Of a stretch of DNA of 64,000 nucleotides, positions 1 through 8,001 are shown in pieces; the stretch's first letter is position 1; each line of letters begins with the position of its first letter. The notes below the pieces were generated by a model. That model did no database searches, was not told where the DNA came from, and was given only the letters and a program-made list of their open reading frames with translations. This DNA is from Rhodospirillaceae bacterium (lineage in GTDB: Bacteria; Pseudomonadota; Alphaproteobacteria; GCA-2731375): assembly GCA_018701215.1 (NCBI GenBank), contig JABIWH010000023.1, positions 9,290 to 73,289 on the forward strand. Direction: 5' to 3'. Position numbers and translations under genes: made by a program.

Positions 1-189
1 CGCCGCCTCGGCCTTCAGCACCGCGTTGGCGACGAAGGTATCGCCGGTTTCCTCGGGCTCCGGCAGACCCAACGCGGCGGCGGAAACGATATCCAGCGCG
101 AAAGGCACCAATAGATCGGCGATCTCGCGCACCTTGCCTTCGTTATGAGAGGCGACGACCAGACGCGGTTCTGCGAAAAGGCGGGCCAC
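1..189 (-). CDS. rdgB: RdgB/HAM1 non-canonical purine NTP pyrophosphatase, N-terminal part
   Basis: Only the first 63 codons lie in the window; the gene continues past its left edge. The translation opens with VARLFAEPRLVVASHNEGK, which matches the N-terminal SxNxxK substrate-binding motif of the RdgB/HAM1 family. These enzymes hydrolyse dITP, XTP and ITP to monophosphates and keep deaminated purines out of DNA. The start is taken as GTG at 189, only 3 nt after the rph stop codon; the ribosome-binding site is weak, which fits translational coupling with rph. The rph-rdgB order is common in alphaproteobacteria. Identity is well supported; the exact start is less so. Confidence 0.85.
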   Translation of the reverse strand, partial: MARLFAEPRLVVASHNEGKVREIADLLVPFALDIVSAAALGLPEPEETGDTFVANAVLKAEAA

Positions 190-192
190 GGT

Positions 193-909
193 CTAGCCGC
201 CGATGGCTTGCTTTTGCAAAACCGTCAACTCGCCGATACCTTTTTCGGCCAGGGCCATCAGGCTGTTGAACTGCTCGCGGCTGAACGGATCTTCCTCTGC
301 CGTGCCCTGAATTTCAACAATGCCCCCGTTGCCCGTCAGGACAAAGTTGGCATCCGCCTGGGCGTTTGAATCCTCGGCATAGTCCAGGTCCAGCACCGCC
401 GTATCCTGGTACAAACCGCAGCTGACGGCGGCGATATGATCGCTCAGGGGCATTTTTTCGATCAGGCCCTCTTTGAGCATGCCGGACAGGGCGATATGCA
501 GCGCCACCCAGGCCCCGGTGATCGACGCCGTGCGGGTGCCGCCGTCGGCTTGGAGAACGTCGCAATCCAGGCGAATTTGGCGTTCGCCCATGGCCTTAAG
601 GTCCGTCACCGCGCGCAGCGACCGCCCGATCAGGCGTTGGATTTCCTGGGTCCGGCCCGATTGCTTGCCGCGTGCGGCCTCACGGCCCGTGCGGGTATGG
701 GTGGAGCGCGGCAGCATGCCGTATTCCGCCGTCACCCAGCCCTGGCCGCTGTTGCGCAGGAACGGCGGCACCCGGTCGTCAATAGAGGCGGCGCAGAGCA
801 CATGGGTATCGCCAAAACGGATCAGGCAGGAGCCTTCCGCGTATTTCGAGAAACCTGGCTCCAGGGTGACTTCACGTAGTTGATCGACGGCACGGCCCGA
901 TGGACGCAT
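193..909 (-). CDS. rph: Ribonuclease PH
   Basis: A 238-residue protein of normal length for RNase PH, the phosphorolytic 3'-to-5' exoribonuclease that trims tRNA 3' ends and works on other structured RNAs as a hexamer. The N-terminus MRPSGRAVDQLREVTLEPGF, the phosphate-site block around RGKQSGRTQEIQRLIGRSLRA and the metal-site block DVLQADGGTRTASITGAW are all characteristic. It lies upstream of rdgB in the same direction with a 3-nt gap, so the two form an operon. It is divergent from hrcA across 137 nt. Nothing is truncated. Confidence 0.97.
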   Translation of the reverse strand: MRPSGRAVDQLREVTLEPGFSKYAEGSCLIRFGDTHVLCAASIDDRVPPFLRNSGQGWVTAEYGMLPRSTHTRTGREAARGKQSGRTQEIQRLIGRSLRAVTDLKAMGERQIRLDCDVLQADGGTRTASITGAWVALHIALSGMLKEGLIEKMPLSDHIAAVSCGLYQDTAVLDLDYAEDSNAQADANFVLTGNGGIVEIQGTAEEDPFSREQFNSLMALAEKGIGELTVLQKQAIGG

Positions 910-1008
910 GGCGAAAACTCCTAAAATTCCGGGACAAATCCTGGCGCCCTTCTAGACCTCTGATGCGCCGCCGTCCAGCGCCACGTTAACCTGCCCGTGA
1001 CGCGCAAG

Positions 1009-1037
1009 TTGACGCTTTGGGGGGCCGTTACTACATT
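1009..1037 (+). promoter_or_regulatory. Candidate sigma70-type promoter for hrcA
   Basis: TTGACG at 1009-1014 and TACATT at 1032-1037 are separated by exactly 17 nt. The predicted transcription start (about 1043-1045) lies 2-4 nt before the hrcA ATG at 1047, so the message would be leaderless or nearly so. No Shine-Dalgarno sequence is seen before that ATG. No CIRCE-type inverted repeat (the HrcA operator) is visible in this divergent region. Confidence 0.45.
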
Positions 1038-1046
1038 GTCTAGAAC

Positions 1047-2108
1047 ATGGCTATACGATCACCACATGGGCCGGAAATCGGTGCCCTTGACCAACGTAAC
1101 CGCGAAATTTTTCGCGAGGTGGTGGAATCGTTCCTGGAAACCGGCACCCCGGTTGGCTCGCGCACGCTATCAAGGCGCCTGAACAGCTCTCTCTCCCCCG
1201 CCTCGATCCGCAATATCATGTCGGATCTGGAGAGCGCGGGACTATTGCATGCCCCGCATCCCTCGGCCGGGCGCCTGCCCACGGACCGTGGCCTGCGCAT
1301 GTTCATCGATGGCTTATTGGAGCTTGGTGATCTGGCCGAGAGCGAACGGGCGGAGATTGAGGCCCATTGCGCCGCCGCCGGCCGCAGTTTCGAGGATATG
1401 CTGATCCAGGCCTCGGAAATGCTGTCGGGCCTGTCGGGCTGGGCCGGCTTGGTGATGGCGCCGAAATTAGAAGCGCCCCTGAAGCATCTGGAATTCGTCT
1501 CCCTGGGTGATGGCCGGGCATTGGTCGTGATTGTGGGCGAGTCCGGCGCGGTGGAAAACCGTATTATCGAAGTCCCCGCCGGCCTGCCGCCCTCCGCCCT
1601 GGTTGAAGCGGCGAATTATCTCAATGCCCGCCTGCGCGGCGCTACTTTGGCGGAAACCCGGCGCGAGATCCTGGATGAAATTGAAGGCCACCGCGCGGAG
1701 CTGGACGCGGTAACGGCGCGGGTGGTGGAAAGCGGCCTGGCGATCTGGGGCGGCGGTGGGCAGCAGCAAACCCTGATCGTGCGGGGCCGGGCCAATCTGC
1801 TGGAAGATATCTCGGCGGCGGAGGATCTGGAACGGGTGCGCCAGTTATTCGCCGATCTGGAAAGCAAACAGGCGCTGATCGATGTACTGGAACTGGCCAA
1901 CGAGGGACCGGGTGTCCGGGTCTTTGTCGGCTCGGAAAGCCAATTGTTCTCTCTGACCGGATCTTCCATGATCGTGGCGCCCTATAGCAACTCCAACCAA
2001 GAGATAATCGGCGCCATCGGCGTGGTCGGCCCGACGCATCTGAACTATGCCCGAATTGTCCCCATGGTGGACTATACCGCGCGGGTTATCGGCCGTCTGA
2101 TAGGTTGA
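1047..2108 (+). CDS. hrcA: Heat-inducible transcription repressor HrcA
   Basis: 353 residues, the usual HrcA length. The N-terminal winged-helix region contains the hallmark run ETGTPVGSRTLSRRLNSSLS followed by SPASIRNIMSDLESAGLL and HPSAGRLPTDRGLRMF. The middle and C-terminal GAF-like part ends with NYARIVPMVDYTARVIGRLI, also typical. HrcA is a dimer that binds CIRCE operators and represses groESL/dnaKJ-type operons; GroEL promotes its active form. grpE follows 144 nt downstream, the standard alphaproteobacterial arrangement. The ATG directly follows a -10-like hexamer (see promoter entry). Confidence 0.96.
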   Translation: MAIRSPHGPEIGALDQRNREIFREVVESFLETGTPVGSRTLSRRLNSSLSPASIRNIMSDLESAGLLHAPHPSAGRLPTDRGLRMFIDGLLELGDLAESERAEIEAHCAAAGRSFEDMLIQASEMLSGLSGWAGLVMAPKLEAPLKHLEFVSLGDGRALVVIVGESGAVENRIIEVPAGLPPSALVEAANYLNARLRGATLAETRREILDEIEGHRAELDAVTARVVESGLAIWGGGGQQQTLIVRGRANLLEDISAAEDLERVRQLFADLESKQALIDVLELANEGPGVRVFVGSESQLFSLTGSSMIVAPYSNSNQEIIGAIGVVGPTHLNYARIVPMVDYTARVIGRLIG

Positions 2109-2179
2109 CCTAAAGCATCAATTGGCCGGTTGACCTTGGGCCCTATTCGGTTCAAAAGGTCGCAGTTTCAATTGGCGGC

Positions 2180-2208
2180 TTCAAAACTGCGCCCTGAAGC
2201 CCTATATC
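2180..2208 (+). promoter_or_regulatory. Weak candidate promoter for grpE
   Basis: TTCAAA (2180-2185) and TATATC (2203-2208) are 17 nt apart, in the hrcA-grpE gap and about 45 nt before the grpE ATG. The -35 element has two mismatches to consensus, and a sigma32 site could be hidden here instead. No CIRCE dyad is visible. Confidence 0.25.
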
Positions 2209-2252
2209 AAGCTCAAACACTCCGTAATTACGTGCCTGTATTCGAGGACAAG

Positions 2253-2954
2253 ATGAACGAACCCGAAAATTTCGAGAATTCGGAAGAGGTCAAACCCGAG
2301 GCCGCAGAAGCCCAAAAAGCGGCAAGCGCCGACCCCGTTAGTCTGGCCGCCGCGAAGGTTGCCGCCGAAGCTGCCCGCGAGGCCAGCCAGGAAACGGCCA
2401 ATCCCGAAACGGTCGAGCCCGCGGACGAACCTGACGAGCTGGAATTGGCCTATGGCGAAGTCGCCGATCTGAAGGACAAGCTACTGCGCGCCATGGCCGA
2501 GACGGAAAACATCAAGCGCCGGGGCGAGCGGGAAAAGACCGACCTGCGCAAATACGCCATCGCCGATTTCGCCCGCGATATGCTGGCGGTATCCGATAAT
2601 CTGCAACGCGCCCTGTCCGCCGTCTCGGACGAGCATCGCAAGGGTAATCCGGAAATGGCCCAGCTGCTGGAAGGCGTCGAGTTGACCCAACGGGAACTGC
2701 AAGGCCATTTCGACAAACACGGCATCAGGGAGGTTAATCCCCTGGGCGAAAAAATGGACCCCAACCTACACCAGGCCGTGGTTCAGATCGATGATCCCGA
2801 AGCTGCCCAGGGTACCGTCGTTCAGGTCATGCAGGTGGGTTATGTAATCCAGGACCGCCTGTTGCGGGCGGCCATGGTCGGCGTCGCCAAGGGTGCGCCG
2901 GCGGCGCCAAAAGCCGCCGATGATGACGGCCAGAACGTGGATACACAGGCCTAG
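2253..2954 (+). CDS. grpE: Nucleotide exchange factor GrpE
   Basis: 233 residues from the ATG at 2253, which has a purine-rich GAGGACAAG just upstream. The frame stays open further upstream but without family similarity. GrpE releases ADP from DnaK in the Hsp70 cycle as an elongated dimer. The protein has an acidic disordered N-terminus (about 1-70), then a long helical dimerisation segment with ELAYGEVADLKDKLLRAMAE and ENIKRRGEREKTDLRKYAI, then the beta-wing domain ending QVGYVIQDRLLRAAMVGVAK. All of these are diagnostic. It follows hrcA in the same direction, and both belong to the heat-shock regulon. Confidence 0.95.
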   Translation: MNEPENFENSEEVKPEAAEAQKAASADPVSLAAAKVAAEAAREASQETANPETVEPADEPDELELAYGEVADLKDKLLRAMAETENIKRRGEREKTDLRKYAIADFARDMLAVSDNLQRALSAVSDEHRKGNPEMAQLLEGVELTQRELQGHFDKHGIREVNPLGEKMDPNLHQAVVQIDDPEAAQGTVVQVMQVGYVIQDRLLRAAMVGVAKGAPAAPKAADDDGQNVDTQA

Positions 2955-2984
2955 CCTTTGATTGCATGGATTCGCGGTAACTAG

Positions 2985-4250
2985 ATGAGTGTTCCCCGGT
3001 CCGTTATCGGAAACCAAGCGGCCCGGCGAATCTTCATGGCGCGCCAGGGCCTGTGCCACCCGCCACACCTACGCCAGGACAAAGACGCCCTGCATAGGCT
3101 GATCCAGCAATTGGGTTTCGTGCAAGTGGATAGTATCCGCACGGTGGAACGGGCTCACCATATGATCCTGTTCGCGCGCAATCAGACCTACCGGCCCGAA
3201 CATCTGCGCCAGCTGCTGGAAGAGGACCGTCGGCTGTTCGAACATTGGACCCATGATGCCGCCATCATTCCCACCGCATTCTACCCCCATTGGCGACGGC
3301 GGTTTGAGTTAAGCGAAGACGGCTTACGGGAGCGCTGGCGCAAATGGCGGCCAAAGGAAAAGTCCGGCGACCAGCATATCGGTTTCGAGGACATGATGGA
3401 CGGCGTGAGGGCACATATCACCCAGAACGGCCCGACCATGTCGCGGGATTTGAAGCGCAAGTCGCCCCCGCGTACCGCCGGGAAAAACGGCTGGTGGCAA
3501 TGGCATCCTTCCAAAACCGCGCTGGAATTTCTCTGGCGCACCGGCGATCTTTGCGTCAGTCGGCGGGATGGTTTTCAAAAGGTCTATGACCTGTCCAACC
3601 GCGTTATCCCGGAGCATATTCATCGCGAAGAGGCGCATTCCAAAGAGGATTTCGTTGACTGGGCCTGCAGCGCCGCGCTCGACCGTCTGGGCTTTGCGGC
3701 ACCCGGCGAACTGGCTGCCTATTGGGCCTCGATCAGCGCGGGGGAGGCCAAATCATGGTGCCTTGAAAACCTGGGCGAAGACTTGATCGAGGTGCTGGTC
3801 GAAAGCGCCGACGGCAGCGCGGCGAAATCCTGCTATGCGCGCCCGGCCCTGATTGAAATCCTAGGCGGCCCGGCCGATCTGGCCGCCCACGCCGCCCCAC
3901 CCGACCGTCTGCGCGTGTTAAGCCCGTTCGATCCCCTGATCAGGGACCGCAAGCGCTTGCAACGGCTGTTCAACTTTGACTACCGCATCGAAATCTTCGT
4001 ACCGGAAGCCGAACGTGAATACGGCTATTATGTTTTTCCCTTACTGGAGCGAGACCGCATGATCGGCCGCATTGATATGAAGGCACAGCGCAAGGACAAT
4101 GCGCTGCACATCACGGGCCTATGGCTTGAGCCGAAAGTTAAATTCAGCCAGGCGCGGCAAAAGAAACTAGCCGCCGAGTTGAAGCGCCACGCCAGGTTTA
4201 TCGGCATGGAGACAGTCACCTATGATCGCGACTATCTGAAGTCCGCATGA
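2985..4250 (+). CDS. YcaQ/AlkX-family winged-helix DNA glycosylase
   Basis: 421 residues. It belongs to the HTH_42/YcaQ superfamily of winged-helix proteins, whose studied members are DNA glycosylases that excise alkylated bases or unhook interstrand crosslinks. The N-terminal region contains LGFVQVDSI, which carries a Q-x-D motif at the catalytic position of the YcaQ (AlkX) branch, rather than the Q-x-Q of AlkZ. It then has ERAHHMILFARNQTYRP and the conserved FEHWTHDAAIIP block. The middle and C-terminal winged helices include LSPFDPLIRDRKRLQRLFNF and the end GMETVTYDRDYLKSA. It starts 30 nt after grpE and could be cotranscribed. The family call is firm; crosslink specificity is inferred from the QxD motif. 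Confidence 0.85.
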   Translation: MSVPRSVIGNQAARRIFMARQGLCHPPHLRQDKDALHRLIQQLGFVQVDSIRTVERAHHMILFARNQTYRPEHLRQLLEEDRRLFEHWTHDAAIIPTAFYPHWRRRFELSEDGLRERWRKWRPKEKSGDQHIGFEDMMDGVRAHITQNGPTMSRDLKRKSPPRTAGKNGWWQWHPSKTALEFLWRTGDLCVSRRDGFQKVYDLSNRVIPEHIHREEAHSKEDFVDWACSAALDRLGFAAPGELAAYWASISAGEAKSWCLENLGEDLIEVLVESADGSAAKSCYARPALIEILGGPADLAAHAAPPDRLRVLSPFDPLIRDRKRLQRLFNFDYRIEIFVPEAEREYGYYVFPLLERDRMIGRIDMKAQRKDNALHITGLWLEPKVKFSQARQKKLAAELKRHARFIGMETVTYDRDYLKSA

Positions 4251-4278
4251 CATCCGCATGACAACGGAGAGCAGCGCA

Positions 4279-5034
4279 ATGAAAGACCTTCTCAAGGGCG
4301 ACATCGCCATCGTCACCGGCGCGGCCCAGGGCAATGGCGCAGCACTTGCCAAGGGCCTGGCACACAGCGGCGCCATTGTCGTGGTGACCGACATCAATGG
4401 CGACAAGGCGCAAACCGTCGCCGACGAGATCAAGACTTCCGGTGGCCGGGCGGAAAGCTGGGCCCTCGATGTTACGGACCGGGCCGCCTGTTCAGCCGTG
4501 GCCGGGGCGGTACACGGGGCCTTGGGGCCAGTGTCTGTCTTGATTAACAATGCCGGCATTCTGTACCGTGATACCCTTCGCGATGAAGATTTCGAGGCAC
4601 AATGGCAGCGTACCCTGGACGTCAATCTAAATGGCGCCAAGAATATGACCATGGCCTGTGTCAACGATCTGCGTAGCACGGGTGGACGCGTCGTCAATTT
4701 AGGCTCCATCCGTTCCTTCGTGGGCGGATCGCAATCCGCCGCCTATGCCACCTCCAAAGGCGCGATCCTGATGATGACCAAAGCTTTCGCGGCGGAGCTA
4801 GCGCCGGACGGCGTGCGCGTGAACGCCATCGCGCCTGGCATTATCGCCACGGCCATGACGGAATATACCCGCGACAATCCAGCATCGCTCGAGAAATTCC
4901 TAACCCGCGTTCCCATGGGCCGGGTGGGCCAACCAGAGGATCTGGTCGGACCGGTCGTCTTTCTAGCCTCCGGCCTCTCGGCCTATGTCACTGGCGCCAT
5001 GCTGCCCGTCGATGGCGGCTACCTAGCCACTTAG
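4279..5034 (+). CDS. Short-chain dehydrogenase/reductase
   Basis: 251 residues from the ATG at 4279, chosen because GGAG lies 9 nt upstream; an in-frame ATG at 4258 lacks such a site. Classical SDR features are present: the NAD(P)-binding TGAAQGNGAALA, the NNAG motif, catalytic Ser in NLGSIRSF, and the YATSK pair (Tyr and Lys). The C-terminal VTGAMLPVDGGY is also typical. The substrate cannot be deduced; sequence style is like FabG or 3-hydroxyacyl-CoA dehydrogenases. Its last 12 nt overlap the end of the convergent HMG-CoA-lyase-like gene. Confidence 0.88.
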   Translation: MKDLLKGDIAIVTGAAQGNGAALAKGLAHSGAIVVVTDINGDKAQTVADEIKTSGGRAESWALDVTDRAACSAVAGAVHGALGPVSVLINNAGILYRDTLRDEDFEAQWQRTLDVNLNGAKNMTMACVNDLRSTGGRVVNLGSIRSFVGGSQSAAYATSKGAILMMTKAFAAELAPDGVRVNAIAPGIIATAMTEYTRDNPASLEKFLTRVPMGRVGQPEDLVGPVVFLASGLSAYVTGAMLPVDGGYLAT

Positions 5035-5985
5035 CGTGCGGTATTCGGCCAGCGAGCCGGAATGCATGACCCGGCCCATCAAGGGGCGGCCGACAATATC
5101 CTCGGCCAACAGGGCGGCTTCGATCAGAGCGTCGAGATCTATGCCGGTTTCAATGCCAAGTTCATGGCATAGGTGGACCATATCCTCGGTACAGATATTG
5201 CCAGCGGCTATACGGTTCTTGTGCGGGGCGAAGGGACAGCCGCCGAGACCGCCGATGGAACTGTCGAAATGGCGCACGCCCATTTCCAAGGCGGCAAAAA
5301 CGCAGGCGCCGCCAAGCCCGCGGTTGTCATGCAGGTGCAGGCCGATTTCAAGCTCCGGATAGGCCTCGCGCACGGCATCGACGCGCTGGCGGATGCTGTG
5401 TGGATCAGCCCAGCCCATGCTGTCATCCAAGTCAATGCGCGGCAGGGCGCGGCCCTGTTCACGGCATAGGTCAACGGTGTGGCGGACTTCTTCCATGACA
5501 TCCGCCAGGGGCACATCGCCTTCGAAATTGCAGCCAAAGGCGGAGAGAACATAGACCTGCTCCAAGGCGACATCATGCTTGTCGTACAGCTCGGTCCATT
5601 GTCGCAGGCGGCGCCGCGCCTCTTGCTTGGTGCAATTGTTGTTGCTGAGACAAAAGCCATTGGAGGCGTACAGCACCACCGAGCCGTAATGATCCACCTG
5701 CGGCACTTGCAGGGCCTGCTCGAAACCCCAGGGGTTCAGGGCCAGCGCGGTATAGCGGGTACCGGGGCGTTTCTTGATGGCGGCGAACACTTCGGCGCTG
5801 TCAGCCATGTTCGGCACCAGCTTTGGGTTAACGAAGGAGCCGGCCTGGATGCGCGGCACCCCGGCGGCGGCGATGGCCTCGATCAATGCCACCCGGCGCG
5901 GCAGGGGATGGTGGCGATCCTCGATCTGAAAGCCCTCGCGCGGGCCATGATCGTGAAATATGACGCTTTTCGGCAGGTCCGGCAT
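5023..5985 (-). CDS. HMG-CoA lyase-like DRE-TIM aldolase, altered metal site
   Basis: 320 residues, the length of HMG-CoA lyase, which splits HMG-CoA to acetoacetate and acetyl-CoA at the end of leucine degradation. Supporting motifs are the metal-binding HLHD, the catalytic Cys in GGLGGCPFA, and GN-x-CTEDMVHL at the C-terminal part. Two things are odd. The N-terminal motif that usually reads GPRDGLQ is GPREGFQ here, so the metal-binding Asp is Glu17. There is also an insertion of about four residues between GGCPFA and the conserved Asn. It is last in a nine-gene operon, 24 nt after the synthetase gene, and a Shine-Dalgarno GGGAG precedes the ATG. Fold and class are secure; the true substrate may not be HMG-CoA. 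Confidence 0.8.
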   Translation of the reverse strand: MPDLPKSVIFHDHGPREGFQIEDRHHPLPRRVALIEAIAAAGVPRIQAGSFVNPKLVPNMADSAEVFAAIKKRPGTRYTALALNPWGFEQALQVPQVDHYGSVVLYASNGFCLSNNNCTKQEARRRLRQWTELYDKHDVALEQVYVLSAFGCNFEGDVPLADVMEEVRHTVDLCREQGRALPRIDLDDSMGWADPHSIRQRVDAVREAYPELEIGLHLHDNRGLGGACVFAALEMGVRHFDSSIGGLGGCPFAPHKNRIAAGNICTEDMVHLCHELGIETGIDLDALIEAALLAEDIVGRPLMGRVMHSGSLAEYRTLSG

Positions 5986-6009
5986 ACCTGTCTCCCAAAT
6001 ATGGCGGCC

Positions 6010-7989
6010 TTAATCCAGCTGCCCTTTGACGGCTTCCAGATGGGCCAGGGCCTCGGGATTGGCCAGCGCCGAGGTATCACCGGTTGGCTGCTCGAGCAGG
6101 ACCGAGCGGATCAGCCGGCGCATGATCTTCATGGACCGGGTGCGGGGCAAATCGGCCACGAAGTATATATGCCGGGGCCGGTAGGCCCGGCCCATGCCAC
6201 TCAACACCGCCGCCGACAGCGCCTCGCGCAGATCGTCCGCATTATCCTCGCCGCCATGGCCCTCCTTGGGCACGGCGATAATGCAAATGACCTCGCCCGC
6301 GCGTTCATCGGGCAGGCCGATCACGGCGACCTCGGCAACCTTGCCGGTGGCAACCACCAGCGCCTCGATCTCCGCCGGACCGGTACGCTTGCCGCCAATC
6401 TTGAAGGTATCGTCGGAACGGCCCAGCAGGAACCAGAAACCGTCCTCGTCGATAGAGGCGAAATCGCCATGGCGCCAGGTATCGGGATAATCCTGCCAAT
6501 AGGTTTCCAGATAACGCTCATCGCCGCCCGGGCCCCAAAAGCTTTTGGTCAGGCCGATGGACGGTTGCGTCATGACCAGTTCGCCAACCTCGCCGGGCGC
6601 CACGGGCTCGCCCGCCTCGTTGAAGATGGCGGCGCCCGAACCCAATGACGGGCCGTTAAAGGCGCAGGATTTTTGCGGCAGAATGCCGGCGCCGGTGACG
6701 ATGGAACAACCGATCTCGGTGCCCCCGGATATATTCAGGATCGGCAGCTGCTTCTTGCCGATCACCTCGAACATCCATTGCCAGGCATCCGGCGTGGCGG
6801 GCTCACCGCCCGAAATCATGGTCTTCAAAGACGACAGATCATGCTTGTCCACCAGCTCCCGTCCCAAGGCCATGGCGCCGCGGGCCGCAGTGGGCGCCAT
6901 GCCGAAATGAGTGACTTTATAGTCTTCGATCAACTGCCAGAAACGGTCCGGCCTGGGCCGGTCCGGTGCCCCTTCGGCGACCAGCAGACGGCCGCCGGCG
7001 AAACTGGGCGTCACCGCCGTCAACGCCCCCACCATCCAACCGAAATCACTGAGCCAGAAGAAACAATCATCGGGCCCGAAATCCAGCATCAGGTCCAGAT
7101 CCAACGCCACCTTGGTCAGAAAGCCCACGTGGGTCATGATGATGCCCTTGGGTTTACCAGTGGTGCCGGAGGTGAAAGCCAAGGTCAACGGTGCCTCCGC
7201 CGGCAATTCCGCCGTCGCGACAGATGCTGTTTGCCCAGCCACCAGATCATGCCACCAATGGTCGCGCCCCGGCGTCATCTCCACCGGGACCTCGCCTGCC
7301 ATATGGTTGACCACGATCACCGCCTCGACGCTGGGCGCCTCCATGCAGGCCTCGTCCAGAGGCGCTTTCATGGCCGAGGCCGCACCCCGGCGCCAAGTGC
7401 CGTCGGATGCAATGACCACCTTCGCGCCGCCCTCATTCAGGCGGGTGGTGATGGGGCTGGGGCCGAAGCCCGAAAACAGCGGCATGTTGACGGCGCCGAT
7501 CTTGGCGCAGGCGAAAAAGGCCACATAGACCTCGGCGATCATGGGCAGATACAAGCCGACCACATCGCCTTGCACCACGCCCAGCGATTGCAGCGCGGCG
7601 GCCAGGCGGTTCACTTCCCCATCGAAGTCGGCATAGCTGAGCGTACGGGTGCGCTCGTCCTCGCCCTGCCATTCGATAAACGGCTTGTTCCAGGTTTCGG
7701 TTTCCCGGTGCTTCTCGATGCAGTTCAGATAAAGGTTCGTGGTGCCGCCAACGCACCAATCGGCCCAGGCCTTGCCCCGGCTGGTGTCCAGTATGGTGTC
7801 GTAAGGCCGATAGAAACGAATATCGAGGAAGCTTAACAAGCCATCCCAGAACCAGGCCGGATCAGCCACGGAGCGGGCGTAGAGGTCGTGATAATCCGAG
7901 GCGCCCATCTGCCGGATCAGGGCGGTCAGACGGGCGGCTTCCACCCGTTCATTGCTGGGCCGCCAGACGATTTCCGATGTTTCAACCAT
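6010..7989 (-). CDS. Acetyl/acetoacetyl-CoA synthetase-like AMP-forming ligase
   Basis: 659 residues, as in acetyl-CoA, propionyl-CoA and acetoacetyl-CoA synthetases. An ACAS_N-type start (SDYHDLYARSVADPAWFW) precedes the adenylation domain. The ATP loop reads AFTSGTTGKPKG, the next core motif is ISGGTEIG, and DTWRHGDFASIDEDGFW holds the nucleotide-binding Asp. The hinge follows in LLGRSDDTFKIGGKRTGPAEIE, and the catalytic Lys is near residue 621 (RSMKIMRRL). It makes acyl-CoA from a free acid, ATP and CoA. Next to an HMG-CoA-lyase-like gene, acetoacetate is a natural guess, since liu clusters often carry such a synthetase. That specificity is inference. Confidence 0.85.
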   Translation of the reverse strand: MVETSEIVWRPSNERVEAARLTALIRQMGASDYHDLYARSVADPAWFWDGLLSFLDIRFYRPYDTILDTSRGKAWADWCVGGTTNLYLNCIEKHRETETWNKPFIEWQGEDERTRTLSYADFDGEVNRLAAALQSLGVVQGDVVGLYLPMIAEVYVAFFACAKIGAVNMPLFSGFGPSPITTRLNEGGAKVVIASDGTWRRGAASAMKAPLDEACMEAPSVEAVIVVNHMAGEVPVEMTPGRDHWWHDLVAGQTASVATAELPAEAPLTLAFTSGTTGKPKGIIMTHVGFLTKVALDLDLMLDFGPDDCFFWLSDFGWMVGALTAVTPSFAGGRLLVAEGAPDRPRPDRFWQLIEDYKVTHFGMAPTAARGAMALGRELVDKHDLSSLKTMISGGEPATPDAWQWMFEVIGKKQLPILNISGGTEIGCSIVTGAGILPQKSCAFNGPSLGSGAAIFNEAGEPVAPGEVGELVMTQPSIGLTKSFWGPGGDERYLETYWQDYPDTWRHGDFASIDEDGFWFLLGRSDDTFKIGGKRTGPAEIEALVVATGKVAEVAVIGLPDERAGEVICIIAVPKEGHGGEDNADDLREALSAAVLSGMGRAYRPRHIYFVADLPRTRSMKIMRRLIRSVLLEQPTGDTSALANPEALAHLEAVKGQLD

Positions 7990-8001
7990 GTGGATCTTCC
8001 C

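Noticed and set aside
5479..6648. A 389-codon plus-strand open frame across the HMG-CoA-lyase-like and synthetase genes
   Set aside because: It spans two well-supported minus-strand genes and their junction, and its translation resembles no protein family.
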